Positions 1 to 9,643 of a stretch of 64,000 bases of DNA are shown in pieces. Each line of letters starts with the position of its first letter. The first letter of the stretch is position 1. Both the position numbers and the translations under genes were made by a program. The notes under the pieces were generated by a model. It searched no databases. It saw only the letters and a program-made list of their open reading frames with translations, and was not told where the DNA came from. Origin of the DNA: Erysipelothrix urinaevulpis (lineage in GTDB: Bacteria > Bacillota_I > Bacilli_A > Erysipelotrichales > Erysipelotrichaceae); contig NZ_WTTB01000003.1 in the NCBI RefSeq assembly GCF_009828835.1, positions 223,304 to 287,303 on the forward strand. Direction: 5' to 3'.

Positions 1-1641
1 AGAAATATTTTCATCTAATAACACAATATCAGAAGTTTCAATGGCAACATCAGTACCATTACCCACTGCTATACCGATATCTGCACTCACAATCGAAGGA
101 CTGTCGTTGATTCCATCACCAATAAAAGTTACTACTTCACCTTTTTCCTGCAGATTGTTAATGAACTTGGCTTTATCTTCGGGCATTAAACCACCATAAG
201 CCTCTTTGATTTCCAATTCGTTAGCAATGATCTGTACAGAATCTGAATTGTCCCCTGATAATATTACAAATCTGTCGATTCCTAATTTTTTTAATTGTTT
301 TATTTCATCAGCAATATTTTTTTTAAGTGCATCTTGAACTATAAATACCATTTGAATCTTACTGTGTACCGCAACACAGGCTATAGAAAATCCTTTTGCT
401 TCACTTTCTTTTATATCTTTTTCTACTTCTGCACTCCACTCAACATTTTCTTGTTCCATAAGAGCTGTGTTTCCTACCAAAATCCTAAGTTTCTTTACAT
501 TTGCCTCAATTCCTAAACCTTTGTGAACACTAGTATTCGATACCTTCAATGAATTAAATTCACCAATATAGTCTAAAATAGCTTTTGCTATAGGATGATT
601 TGATTCTTGTTCAATACTTCCGACGTAATCTAAAATCTCAACATATTCATTCGAATAATTAAAAACATTGTGGACCTGAGGACGACCTGTTGTTAATGTA
701 CCTGTTTTATCAAAAGCTATCACCGATGTCTTACTGAAGGTTTGTATTATTTCACTTCCTTTTAATAAGACACCATGGGATGCTCCATTTCCAATACCAG
801 ATACATTTGAAATAGGAACTCCAATAACTAATGCTCCAGGACATCCAAGAACTAAGATTGTTATTGTGGTCTCAATATCACGACTCAACAGATAATAAAT
901 AAGTGATAATAGTAGTATTAGAGGGGTGTAGTATCTTGAAAATTGATCAATAAATCGTTCAAGTTTACTTTTTCTATCCTGTGCATCTTCTACTAATTCA
1001 ATAATTTTTCCAAACACAGTATCTTCTCCAACTTTTGTTGCAAGCATTTGTAATGTTCCATTATCTAACATAGTTCCAGCATAAATTTGCTCATTTTGTT
1101 CAACCCATCGTGGATAAGGTTCTCCTGTAATATTCGCTTCACTAACATACCCTTCTCCACTTATAACATGACCATCAACTGGTATTTTCATTCCCGTTTT
1201 AATAAGAAGAATATCATTAATATTAATCTCATCAAGATCTATTTCTTCGAATTCATCATGGTTTATTTTCCTCAAAGCTACATCTGGCATCATACTAACT
1301 AAATCTTTAATTGAATTTCTAGTCTTTTTGATTGTTTTTTGTTCTAAGTATGAGCCAAAGAGAAATAAAAACGTTACGATTGCTGCTTCTTCATAATTTT
1401 TTATATAAAAAGCACCAAATACTGCAATACTAACGAGTAACTCTATACTGACAATCTTTAGCTTTATGGCACTGATTGCTTTATAAAACACTGGTAAAAC
1501 ACCAATCAAACCTGCTATTAGCAAAGCAATTTCTGTCAATCTAGATTCTTTTAATACAATACTAAGTACGAACGATAGTATAACCATCGTTCCATTGATA
1601 TACATGAAATAATCACCATGCTTCATCATCATTTTTGTCAT
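1..1641 (-). CDS. P1B-type heavy-metal ATPase, 3' end cut by window edge
   Basis: A metal-exporting P-type ATPase of the cytoplasmic membrane; 547 residues are visible and the C-terminus lies outside the window. Seen: N-terminal membrane segments without a preceding metal-binding domain, an actuator-domain TGEP motif, the phosphorylation motif DKTGT near residue 308, an SNHP motif, and GDGINDSP near the window edge. The transmembrane metal motif near residue 266 reads CPG rather than the usual CPC. Start chosen at 1641, with an AAGAAGGTG ribosome site upstream; a run of Met codons just inside is an alternative. Family knowledge places it with Zn/Cd/Co-type exporters, but the CPG motif leaves the metal uncertain. 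It appears to be a separate unit from the GH1 gene upstream, with a hairpin between them. Confidence 0.9.
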   Translation of the reverse strand, partial: MTKMMMKHGDYFMYINGTMVILSFVLSIVLKESRLTEIALLIAGLIGVLPVFYKAISAIKLKIVSIELLVSIAVFGAFYIKNYEEAAIVTFLFLFGSYLEQKTIKKTRNSIKDLVSMMPDVALRKINHDEFEEIDLDEININDILLIKTGMKIPVDGHVISGEGYVSEANITGEPYPRWVEQNEQIYAGTMLDNGTLQMLATKVGEDTVFGKIIELVEDAQDRKSKLERFIDQFSRYYTPLILLLSLIYYLLSRDIETTITILVLGCPGALVIGVPISNVSGIGNGASHGVLLKGSEIIQTFSKTSVIAFDKTGTLTTGRPQVHNVFNYSNEYVEILDYVGSIEQESNHPIAKAILDYIGEFNSLKVSNTSVHKGLGIEANVKKLRILVGNTALMEQENVEWSAEVEKDIKESEAKGFSIACVAVHSKIQMVFIVQDALKKNIADEIKQLKKLGIDRFVILSGDNSDSVQIIANELEIKEAYGGLMPEDKAKFINNLQEKGEVVTFIGDGINDSPSIVSADIGIAVGNGTDVAIETSDIVLLDENIS

Positions 1642-1818
1642 ATTTTCACCTTCTTTTCTACCACTAGTATAATTGGAATAAACACCAAAGTAATTGATAC
1701 CCATCAAGTTTCTATATCTAATTATGCTTTTAGACAACCAATCTTTGCCCACCTGACGTTAAACGAAAAATAGATTCAAATCACAATGTTACTATCAATA
1801 GTTGAACTTTAAAACACA

Positions 1819-1861
1819 TGAAAATAGACAAACTTTTTTGAATAAAGTCTGTCTATTTTCA
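1819..1861 (-). terminator. Hairpin after beta-glucoside operon
   Basis: Perfect 12-bp inverted repeat (1819-1830 and 1850-1861) with a 19-base loop, just after the GH1 stop codon. The U-tract on the minus strand is weak, so it may be a weak terminator or a processing hairpin. Confidence 0.6.
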
Positions 1862-1867
1862 TATACT

Positions 1868-3304
1868 TTATAATTCTTCTCCACGGGTGTGGATGATATC
1901 TTTATACCAATAAAAAGAATCTTTTCGATATCGCTTATAGTTACCCGATCCATCATCATTTTTGTCCACATAAATAAATCCATATCTTTTCTTCATTTCA
2001 CCTGTGGTCGCGCTGACAAGATCAATGGGTCCCCATGTTAAATATCCAATAACCGGAATACCATCGTCTATTATACATTTTTTTAGTTCCTTTAAATGTT
2101 TTTCTAAGTAGTCAATTCGATACTGATCATGGACTGTTTTGTCTTCTTCTAACATGTCGACTTCTCCTAATCCATTCTCAGTAATCATGATTGGTAAATT
2201 ATATTTACGATAGGTATGGTTAACGGAGTATCTTAAGCCGATGGGATCAATTGCCCAACCCCATTGACTCTTTTCCAATAAGGGATTTTGATAACCTGTA
2301 AACAAGGTTTTATCATGATCATCACCTTTGGGCTTCATGACACTAGAACTGTAATAGTTCAAACCAATAAAGTCGAGTGTTCCTTCCTTAAATGCATTTA
2401 AATCTTCAGTTTCCTGCTCAATTTTTATTCCAAAGCGTTCATATTCTTTGAGTTTATATTGAGGGAATTCGCCTTTACACATTGCATCAATTTGATAGTA
2501 ATCACGATCCGTTGCATGAAGAGCATCCAAGGCTGTTTGTGGATCAGAATTAATGGGATAAACAGGTGTTAAACCAAACACACAGCCTATCTGATTCGTT
2601 TGGTCAATTGTTCGACCCAAAGCGCAAGCCTTTACGCCTGCAAGTGTCATATTATACCCTATTTGCGCTAAGGTTTGTTTTGGATTTTCCATATCACTAT
2701 ATTTTAATCCCGCAATCATATACGTGAAAATATCCGATGCATCTGTTTGGGGATCAATGTGATTCATTTCATTAAATGTTACCCAGTACTTGACCTTACC
2801 CTTTAAGGCTTCAAACATTGTTTCAGCAAATTTCAAATAAAGATCAATTAAGATTCTATCTGTCCATGAGTTATACTTATCAACTAATGCTTTCGGTAAT
2901 TCAAAATGATATAACGTTACAATTGGCTCAATATTATTTTTTATTAAGCAGTCAACCAAATTTTGGTAATAGTTGATCCCAGCTTGGTTGGGGTATTCAT
3001 CATCACCATTCGGATAAATTCTTGACCAATCCACAGAAATTCTAAGCGCCGTAAATCCCATTTCAGCAAATAATCTAATGTCTTCTTCATAGCGATGATA
3101 AAAATCAATGCCCGTATGGGAAGGATAAACTTTATTCAAGTCAATGTTTGAGGTGAATGATCGAGGAGTATCGACAGATCCTTGAGTCGCGAAATCCATG
3201 ATACCAGGACCTTTACCATCATGATTCCAAGCACCTTCACATTGATGAGCGGCGATACTTCCGCCCCAATAGAAATTTATTGGAAACTTTTCTTTTTTCA
3301 TCAT
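1868..3304 (-). CDS. GH1 6-phospho-beta-glucosidase-type enzyme
   Basis: A glycoside hydrolase family 1 enzyme of 478 residues, the usual family length, expected to cleave phosphorylated beta-glucosides imported by the PTS encoded just upstream. Seen: the acid/base motif TFNEMNH near residue 178, the nucleophile motif ITENGLG near residue 376, and near the C-terminus a Ser-x7-Lys-x-Tyr pattern (ATTGEMKKRYGF region) like that used by phospho-glycosidases to bind the sugar phosphate. It is the last gene of a minus-strand operon, 14 bases after the phosphatase-like lipoprotein. Start is the first of two adjacent Met codons after a GGTGAG-type site. Glucoside rather than galactoside specificity follows from the BglA-like sequence style and is not proven. 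Confidence 0.9.
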   Translation of the reverse strand: MMKKEKFPINFYWGGSIAAHQCEGAWNHDGKGPGIMDFATQGSVDTPRSFTSNIDLNKVYPSHTGIDFYHRYEEDIRLFAEMGFTALRISVDWSRIYPNGDDEYPNQAGINYYQNLVDCLIKNNIEPIVTLYHFELPKALVDKYNSWTDRILIDLYLKFAETMFEALKGKVKYWVTFNEMNHIDPQTDASDIFTYMIAGLKYSDMENPKQTLAQIGYNMTLAGVKACALGRTIDQTNQIGCVFGLTPVYPINSDPQTALDALHATDRDYYQIDAMCKGEFPQYKLKEYERFGIKIEQETEDLNAFKEGTLDFIGLNYYSSSVMKPKGDDHDKTLFTGYQNPLLEKSQWGWAIDPIGLRYSVNHTYRKYNLPIMITENGLGEVDMLEEDKTVHDQYRIDYLEKHLKELKKCIIDDGIPVIGYLTWGPIDLVSATTGEMKKRYGFIYVDKNDDGSGNYKRYRKDSFYWYKDIIHTRGEEL

Positions 3305-3318
3305 ACTTTCTCACCATT

Positions 3319-4071
3319 CTAGTCTAAATGACGAATGTCATTGATTGATTCGATTGAATATTTTCCATTTGAATATTTTAGAATCGTGATACTAGAGTTT
3401 TCAATAATTTCACCATTGTAAACACCTGGCAATGCAATCTCCATCATTGTCGGGATCATCCCACCTGAAGAAACAACTAAAATATTTCCGCCTTTCGATT
3501 CTTTAACTAGTGTATCAAGTGCGTCTGTTCCTCTTTCAACAATTTCATCGTAACTTTCCGCAGCTTTTAAAGGATCTAAAGCAGCAATTTCATCTGCGGC
3601 TCCACGATCACCAATTTTAGCCATCAATGCTTCGTAGTCAGTCCAATCTTCATCAAATGTGAAACCATGCTTTTCCATAATAGGTGTCCACATTTCGGCA
3701 TTGGTTTTACCTTCAAAGCCACCATAGTTCCATTCTTGGAATCCTATATGTTCATTGAAAGGTACTTCTTTTTTATTGTTCTCTTCGATTATGATTCGTG
3801 CTGTATTTCGCTGGCGACCTAAATCTCCTGTATAAACAGATTCAAATTCAATATCCTTCAAGGCAACACCGGCTTTTTTTGCACCTTCGATTCCCGCTTC
3901 TGTTAATGGAGAATCTGCAAACCCTTGAACTTGTCCTGTCGTGTTAAAAAACGTCTTGCCATGGCGCACTAAATATACCGTAAATTCATCACTCTTTGTC
4001 TCTTCTTTTGTTGCTGTACATCCTGTAATGAGTAAAACGAATAGTAATAAAACTGACAATTTTTTCTTCAA
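3319..4071 (-). CDS. Lipoprotein of the histidine phosphatase superfamily, second His replaced
   Basis: 250 residues. The N-terminus is a lipoprotein signal peptide with lipobox LITGC (Cys18), so the protein should sit on the outer face of the membrane. It then has the branch-1 histidine phosphatase (phosphoglycerate-mutase-like) motif LVRHGKT with the nucleophilic His near residue 37 and an EWNYGGFEGKT segment. The position that normally reads V-S-H-G near residue 202 reads VSSGG, so the second catalytic His appears to be Ser. It lies between the EIIBC and GH1 genes with short spacers, so it is co-transcribed with a beta-glucoside PTS. An external phosphatase in a PTS operon is unusual; substrate and activity are unknown. 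Confidence 0.8.
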   Translation of the reverse strand: MKKKLSVLLLFVLLITGCTATKEETKSDEFTVYLVRHGKTFFNTTGQVQGFADSPLTEAGIEGAKKAGVALKDIEFESVYTGDLGRQRNTARIIIEENNKKEVPFNEHIGFQEWNYGGFEGKTNAEMWTPIMEKHGFTFDEDWTDYEALMAKIGDRGAADEIAALDPLKAAESYDEIVERGTDALDTLVKESKGGNILVVSSGGMIPTMMEIALPGVYNGEIIENSSITILKYSNGKYSIESINDIRHLD

Positions 4072-4089
4072 TTTTTTTCTCCTTTTATT

Positions 4090-5673
4090 TTATGCTTCTT
4101 GTTCTTGTTCTAACATTTGTTTATCCATAATTCTAAAGAATGGGTAATAAATTACAACTGAAATAACAACAATAAGTCCTGACCATACCGTTGTAGGAAT
4201 ATCGCCACCACTCATCGCATAGCCGACAAATACAGGTGGAATAGTCCAAGGAACGTTACCAATAATTGGCATTGATATTATATTGTTAGTCATAAGAATA
4301 TACGTTACTCCTGCAATTAATCCTGGTGTTAAGACAAAAGGTAATAAGAAAATTGGATTAAAAGCTATTGGCGTACCAAAGATAATTGGTTCGTTAATGT
4401 TGAAGATTCCAGGCCCCAGTGACATTCTTCCCAATGTCTTAAACATTTTACTTTTTGCTGTGAATGCCATCAGTAATACTAGGCCGATTGTTGCTCCTGT
4501 ACCACCTGCCCAAATCATCGTATCGACCGAATTGGTTGCGACAAATTCAACTGTTTTTCCTGCTGCATATGCCGCTTCGTTCGCTAATGAGTTTGATGTT
4601 AAGAATGCTTGGAATACTCCAATAACCACTGCTGAGTTAATACCTAAGAAGAAAACCATAGCACATAACATATGATAGATAACATAACCTGGTAATGTAT
4701 TTAAGAATTTTGAAAGTGGTGATAATAATAGCATAATGTTATCATTCAAATTAAATCCAAAAACAACACTAATCAAAGTAAATCCACCTAAAATTACAAT
4801 GGCTGGCAACAAGGATAAGAATGACTCTGTAATCGCCTCTGGCACGCCTTCAGGCATTCGAATAGCAATCTTGTGTTCTTGGAATAGTTGTAGGATTTTT
4901 ACACTAATAATCGCGACCAAAATACCTGTCATTAAACCCGATACACCTAAGCCATCAACATTTAAAACTGGCCATCCTTCAACAATCGAACTTTGTGTAA
5001 TTAGAAATCCTACAACCGCTGTCACAACACTTGTAATTGAGATTGTCTTATATTCTATACTTGCATAATATGCAATTGTAGCTGTTGTAATTAACCCCAT
5101 CATCCCTGATGTGAATGCATAAATCGTATTAAAAAAATCATTACTTGGTGCTAAGAAATTCGCAATTCCTTCATGTGGAAAGTTTGTTAGCAGTATTGAT
5201 ATACTTCCTAAGATTAAAAGCGCTACTGTTGCCGACATTCCATCACGAATTATTTTTAAAACTTTATTACTACCTAATTTGCTTGCAAACGGTAATAAAT
5301 ACTTCTCTAACCATTGAGATAATTTTCCCATTTCTTCTTCCTCCTTATATTTTCGATTAATATTTTGGATTTGAAAAAGAAGTTGCTTTCCATGCATATG
5401 CCCATAATCATTGTCATTAATTAGCATGACAGTTACATCATATGGTTTCGCCATTGCCTTAATTCTTTGATATTCAAAATCAATTTGTGGAGCAATCAGT
5501 ACATAGTCGACTAAATGAATATATTCTTGTACCCGCCCAACATCAACCGATGAAATTAAAAAATCAAGACCTAAATGATTAACCTCTTCTCTGAGTGATT
5601 TTACCATGATGCTTGAAGACATTCCTGCCGCACAGCATAGGAGTATTTTTTTACTGCTCTTCTCTTTATCCAC
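4090..5673 (-). CDS. PTS lactose/cellobiose-family EIIBC permease
   Basis: 527 residues: a fused permease that imports and phosphorylates a beta-glucoside. The N-terminal EIIB domain (about residues 8-105) carries ILLCCAAGMSSS with the phospho-accepting Cys near residue 14. A charged linker leads to an EIIC domain with about ten membrane segments, including GGTGATIG and the NEPIIFGTPIAFNP signature of the Lac family. Domain order is B then C, opposite to LacE elsewhere in this window. The start appears to be GTG at 5673, 11 bases after GGAGG. It follows the LicR-type regulator and precedes the lipoprotein phosphatase and GH1 genes. No matching EIIA gene lies in the operon; LacF at 15936-16247 or an unlinked EIIA could serve. 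Confidence 0.93.
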   Translation of the reverse strand: MDKEKSSKKILLCCAAGMSSSIMVKSLREEVNHLGLDFLISSVDVGRVQEYIHLVDYVLIAPQIDFEYQRIKAMAKPYDVTVMLINDNDYGHMHGKQLLFQIQNINRKYKEEEEMGKLSQWLEKYLLPFASKLGSNKVLKIIRDGMSATVALLILGSISILLTNFPHEGIANFLAPSNDFFNTIYAFTSGMMGLITTATIAYYASIEYKTISITSVVTAVVGFLITQSSIVEGWPVLNVDGLGVSGLMTGILVAIISVKILQLFQEHKIAIRMPEGVPEAITESFLSLLPAIVILGGFTLISVVFGFNLNDNIMLLLSPLSKFLNTLPGYVIYHMLCAMVFFLGINSAVVIGVFQAFLTSNSLANEAAYAAGKTVEFVATNSVDTMIWAGGTGATIGLVLLMAFTAKSKMFKTLGRMSLGPGIFNINEPIIFGTPIAFNPIFLLPFVLTPGLIAGVTYILMTNNIISMPIIGNVPWTIPPVFVGYAMSGGDIPTTVWSGLIVVISVVIYYPFFRIMDKQMLEQEQEA

Positions 5674-5744
5674 CTTTACTATATCCTCCTTTTTATACTA
5701 CTTCCTTAGAATGTTTTTCCTTTGATTTTCTAGTTTAAAGGAAA

Positions 5745-7700
5745 TTACTTGAATAAGCGGTCAATATCATTCGCCTGTTCATCTTGCGCAAGACTATATA
5801 AAATTGCTTTAAGCGTTTCTAACGTTGGGGTTTTCGAAAATTCCAGCATCGCTTTACTATCCAACGCAAGTGCAGACAATACTTCGTGAAAGAGGCTTAA
5901 TGATTCGTTTTTATTTTTCGATACACTCATTAACAAAACGAATTTAACATAGTTTTCTTTCCAAATAATCGGTTTTTCTAAAACACCTATCGCAACAAAT
6001 GTGGAAGAGGTTATAGCTTCCATCGGATGGGGCATTGCGATTTGGTTTCCAAACTCAGTTGAAGCATACTTTTCTCTTTTTAGAACTGACTTTTCAAACG
6101 ACTTCGGTAATGGCTTTACAGTTTCGATTCTCGAACACATTTCTTTAATGATTTGTTTGGAATCAGTCCCTTTTAAATCAGTAAAAAATAAATCTTTTGA
6201 GAAATAATCTTCAATGAAATCAAAGTTATCCTCATCACCTTTTAATAACCCAGAGATGCCCTTAACATCATCAGAATTAAGAAAATAATTAACTTCGATC
6301 ATCGGTATTGAAACCTGTTGGTGAATAGGGACAGTGCTCAAAATCAAATCATAATCGTCTAGATTCATTGTATCTAAAGCATACAGTTCACTCACATCTA
6401 ATTTATCAATGCTTTGACCAAATTGTTGTTTCACTTTATGATAAAGGATCTGTGAACTTCCAACGCCTGTTGCACAAACAATCAAGACATTCTTCTTACT
6501 CGATTGTTCTTGAAAGTTTTCAATTGATAAGGCAATGTGTAAGGCTATGTAGCCAATTTCTTCTTCACTTATCGTGAACCCCCAATGTTTAGAAATAATG
6601 AAAGCAACCCCAACCGCTATCTCAAATGCAAGGTTTTGTTCTAACTTAATCGTAGCGAGTAAAGGGTTTTCTATCCTTAGTCCATATTCCAATCTGTTTT
6701 TCATCGGTTTAAAGTGTAGTGATAACGCTGTATACAGATCGAGATCATGGGCGAGGTTCATGTTGTAATTCTCTTCAATATACATGAATATTTCTTTAAA
6801 TAATCTATCATTTTCTTCAAAAGATATTTTATTTGTCTTAATGTGCTGAGATGATTCTTTTCCTGTTAAGTGCATTGCAATATATAGTCTTTCACTCGTT
6901 GGTAATTTTGTTTTATATTTTATTTCCAACTGATCACACAGCACATTCGCTAGATCATAAGCCTCACTTTGAGCCAAGTCTTGAATGTTGCCAGGTTGGG
7001 GCACATAGTAATGATCCTTCATTCTTATCAAGGTAATAATTATATGAGTGACTAAGTTTTTAAACCCCAAATCGGTGAGGCGAAATTCATGTTCATGCAT
7101 TAATTTTAGTAAGATATCTGATATTTCGTTATAAATACTTTCTTTATCACGTTCTACAATGATTTCACTGTATGTGTTGGCACCGTAAAAATAAAGAGAA
7201 ATTGCTGACCGGACTCTCATTTCAGAGCCTGTAATCTTCAATCCAAAGGCAGGTTTACTTATTATTTCTAATTCAAAATACTCCAACTTTTCTTTAACCT
7301 TAATTAAGTCATTGTCAAAGGTTGATCGCGATATATATATTTCATCTGCTATAGTTTCAGCTTTTATATAGTCATGACTCACCAATAATCTTTGAATTAT
7401 ATAATGAATTCTCTCATCAGGTTCACGAGGAATTGACTTCATCTTTAAATTAGTATCTTTAATTGAGTCTGATAAGTAAGTGTAATAAGCTTCCTCATCC
7501 ACAATTTTAAGCTTATATCCACGACGATGAATCGATTCAATCTCAACACCAATTGCTTTTAAGTTTTCTTTTTCTTTATTTAATTCGTTTCGTAAAGTAC
7601 GTGTTGTTATTCCAAGTTCAAAACAAATTTCTTTTCCGCTAAGAATCGCGTCTTTATCGTTCAGTATTTTTATTATTTGAATCATTCTATTGGAAATCAT
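5745..7700 (-). CDS. LicR/BglG-type PTS-regulated transcription activator
   Basis: 651 residues from the preferred start. Seen in order: two N-terminal winged-helix/HTH segments, two PRD domains, an EIIB-like domain (IVCATGVGSSQ, with Cys) and an EIIA-like domain (motif AMPHPMEA, with the phospho-His). This is the LicR/MtlR-type architecture: a DNA-binding activator whose activity is set by phosphorylation from HPr and the cognate EIIB. It heads the beta-glucoside operon, so it most likely controls it. Start 7700 is chosen because GGAG lies nine bases upstream; an in-frame Met at 7715 has no such site. A promoter with -35 TTGCCA and -10 TAATAT lies at 7728-7756. Confidence 0.92.
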   Translation of the reverse strand: MISNRMIQIIKILNDKDAILSGKEICFELGITTRTLRNELNKEKENLKAIGVEIESIHRRGYKLKIVDEEAYYTYLSDSIKDTNLKMKSIPREPDERIHYIIQRLLVSHDYIKAETIADEIYISRSTFDNDLIKVKEKLEYFELEIISKPAFGLKITGSEMRVRSAISLYFYGANTYSEIIVERDKESIYNEISDILLKLMHEHEFRLTDLGFKNLVTHIIITLIRMKDHYYVPQPGNIQDLAQSEAYDLANVLCDQLEIKYKTKLPTSERLYIAMHLTGKESSQHIKTNKISFEENDRLFKEIFMYIEENYNMNLAHDLDLYTALSLHFKPMKNRLEYGLRIENPLLATIKLEQNLAFEIAVGVAFIISKHWGFTISEEEIGYIALHIALSIENFQEQSSKKNVLIVCATGVGSSQILYHKVKQQFGQSIDKLDVSELYALDTMNLDDYDLILSTVPIHQQVSIPMIEVNYFLNSDDVKGISGLLKGDEDNFDFIEDYFSKDLFFTDLKGTDSKQIIKEMCSRIETVKPLPKSFEKSVLKREKYASTEFGNQIAMPHPMEAITSSTFVAIGVLEKPIIWKENYVKFVLLMSVSKNKNESLSLFHEVLSALALDSKAMLEFSKTPTLETLKAILYSLAQDEQANDIDRLFK

Positions 7701-7727
7701 AGTATCACACTCCATTTTAATAGTAGC

Positions 7728-7756
7728 ATATTAATACACTAAATTACGTTTGGCAA
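7728..7756 (-). promoter_or_regulatory. Promoter of the LicR-type regulator gene
   Basis: On the minus strand, -35 TTGCCA (7751-7756), a 17-base spacer and -10 TAATAT (7728-7733). The -35 box overlaps a short inverted repeat, TTGGC-N8-GCCAA, at 7750-7767, which could be an operator. Confidence 0.6.
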
Positions 7757-7788
7757 AAATTAGCCAAGACTTTCTTCCACCTTTTTTT

Positions 7789-7794
7789 TATAAT
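7789..7794 (+). promoter_or_regulatory. -10 box for the 7820 gene
   Basis: A perfect TATAAT lies 26 bases before the ATG at 7820; no good -35 hexamer is visible. It forms a divergent arrangement with the regulator promoter. Confidence 0.45.
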
Positions 7795-7819
7795 AAAACT
7801 AACACGAAGGAGGAAAGCA

Positions 7820-8701
7820 ATGATTGAGACAAAAGCAAATATAATTCGCTGGTTAGCATACTGTGATGAATTGAATGTTTATCCATGGGAGTATGATTTT
7901 AAGCAAACCTACAAACTTGCAACAATCCAAGATAATCAAAACGGAATAGACATGCTGATTGATTATAAAAATTATCAATTTGACGAACAGGGATTCTATC
8001 TCAACCCCAACGACCCCATTCAGCGGCAAGGTAAATACGCAGATGCTGATAAAGAGGCTCACGAAATTTACAAAGTACTGTGGCCTGTCGATAGCAGCGG
8101 TATAATTCGGGGTGATGTTATGAACTCTTTTATCACAACATTTAATGCAGCTTACAAGCAATCAAAATCATATGACAAAGCAAAGAAGCATCAAGACAGT
8201 TATTATAAAAACTTAAAAGAAAGTTACAAAAACTCTGAGCTAATTATTGATAACCTTGAAGGGTTTAATCGATTTGGAAAGTTGACACATACACTGGGTA
8301 ACTTTATCGTTCTTCCTCATTGGATGAATACCGGTCGGGCATCTTTTTCAAAAGACTACTGGGATGTTACTTTAGCTTCACTTAAAGATTTTCTCGAACC
8401 GATTCATGCTTGGAAAAATTTTATTGAAGTCTATCAACTTCAAGTCTATGTCAATAAAAAATCATTAACCATTAATCCATTGTGGAAAAACCACTTAAAA
8501 CACTATGGAAAAACAAACGCATACACTCCGCAAAACAATGAAGAATTTTATACATTTCTAAACACCGTTAATCAACGAATTGAATATCGTGGTAAATTAT
8601 TGACGAAGTTCTTATTGGAATCGCTTGATTTAAAAGATCATCATACTTATTCACTTGTTAAAAATTTACCTATTTATTATGCCGATGATTTATACTATTA
8701 A
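7820..8701 (+). CDS. Uncharacterised protein, 293 aa
   Basis: Soluble, 293 residues, no signal peptide or membrane segment. Start ATG follows GGAGGAAAGCA closely, so it is well supported. I do not recognise a catalytic motif. The middle contains the sequence GNFIVLPHWMNTGR and many aromatic and charged residues, in the style of uncharacterised Firmicute proteins (DUF6994-like by my recollection, unverified). It is followed 18 bases later by another uncharacterised gene, with which it probably forms an operon transcribed divergently from the beta-glucoside regulator. No function is assigned. Confidence 0.75.
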   Translation: MIETKANIIRWLAYCDELNVYPWEYDFKQTYKLATIQDNQNGIDMLIDYKNYQFDEQGFYLNPNDPIQRQGKYADADKEAHEIYKVLWPVDSSGIIRGDVMNSFITTFNAAYKQSKSYDKAKKHQDSYYKNLKESYKNSELIIDNLEGFNRFGKLTHTLGNFIVLPHWMNTGRASFSKDYWDVTLASLKDFLEPIHAWKNFIEVYQLQVYVNKKSLTINPLWKNHLKHYGKTNAYTPQNNEEFYTFLNTVNQRIEYRGKLLTKFLLESLDLKDHHTYSLVKNLPIYYADDLYY

Positions 8702-8719
8702 GTAAGAGGAGCAAAATAC

Positions 8720-9643
8720 ATGACCAATAACAAACAAAGAATTTACAATTTCCCACACGATACCTATACTTTGGTTGACATTGAAAAAATCAATCTTGAT
8801 TTAGAAAATAAAATGCATGGTGGACGCAAGGATATCTTTGAAAACATGACAACTTTGCATCAATACTTTGCAGAAATCTATACAGATTCAAGTGGCAATG
8901 AAATATATTCTTATGATGATATTCGGCGGTTTTTGGGAAGAAAAAAAGGAGGAATAAGTCATAAAAAAGCAATGACTTTGGCCAATGAGTTTGGGCTTAT
9001 TTTGAAAAATGATGAAACATTTTATATGACGGATATCGAGGATGTGCTGCAAATTTTGACCTATCAAAAAGTGAGCGACATTCGCAACTATTTAGAGCCT
9101 ATGGACTCTTTGGAAGGTATACTTACCGGATTTCGTGACATTTTACTAAAATTAGAATCATCTCAGCATTTTAACTATATTCCAAATACGACACTTGATG
9201 GATTTGCTTTTTTTGGCGAGTGGATTTGTGAGCTCAATCGTGCCATCTTTAAATTAACGCTTGGTAACTTGGAGCTTAAAACAAAACTGATGACCATCCT
9301 TGAAGAAATTGAGTTTTTTATTCGTCAGTACGAGGTTCCTGGCGTAGTTGAACGATGGTTGGAAATTAACCCATCACTTGCATATTATGATGTCGTTTAT
9401 CAGATCATGGATGAGCATCCTCAACTCTACGAAAAGATTCGAACCAAACATCATTCTCTGAGCTTTTCTTTTTATCCAAGCAAAAAAGATCTCATAAATC
9501 GAAATCAATATTTTGAGTCAATTAACAAGAATAACACAAAAAAAAATCTTCAATATAGTCAACAAAGACTGTTTCAAAATGAATTAGAAAAAACGTTAAA
9601 CCTCATTATTGATCATGACCTTATCGATTATTTACATAAATAA
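8720..9643 (+). CDS. Uncharacterised protein, 307 aa
   Basis: 307 residues, soluble, no signal peptide. Start ATG after AAGAGGAG. Residues about 60-115 (SYDDIRRFLGRKKGGISHKK onward) look helical and basic, like a small DNA-binding or winged-helix segment; the rest is mostly alpha-helical without a recognised motif. It shares a two-gene plus-strand unit with the preceding uncharacterised gene and ends at a strong hairpin that also serves the convergent lac operon. No function assigned. Confidence 0.72.
   Translation: MTNNKQRIYNFPHDTYTLVDIEKINLDLENKMHGGRKDIFENMTTLHQYFAEIYTDSSGNEIYSYDDIRRFLGRKKGGISHKKAMTLANEFGLILKNDETFYMTDIEDVLQILTYQKVSDIRNYLEPMDSLEGILTGFRDILLKLESSQHFNYIPNTTLDGFAFFGEWICELNRAIFKLTLGNLELKTKLMTILEEIEFFIRQYEVPGVVERWLEINPSLAYYDVVYQIMDEHPQLYEKIRTKHHSLSFSFYPSKKDLINRNQYFESINKNNTKKNLQYSQQRLFQNELEKTLNLIIDHDLIDYLHK

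Noticed and set aside
4283..5068. Long plus-strand reading frames opposite the EIIBC gene
   Set aside because: They lie antisense within a strongly conserved PTS permease and have no ribosome site or protein-like composition.
5688..5735. Inverted repeat between LicR-type regulator and EIIBC genes, considered as a RAT/antiterminator site
   Set aside because: The 8-bp stem lacks a T-run on the minus strand, and LicR-type proteins act on DNA.
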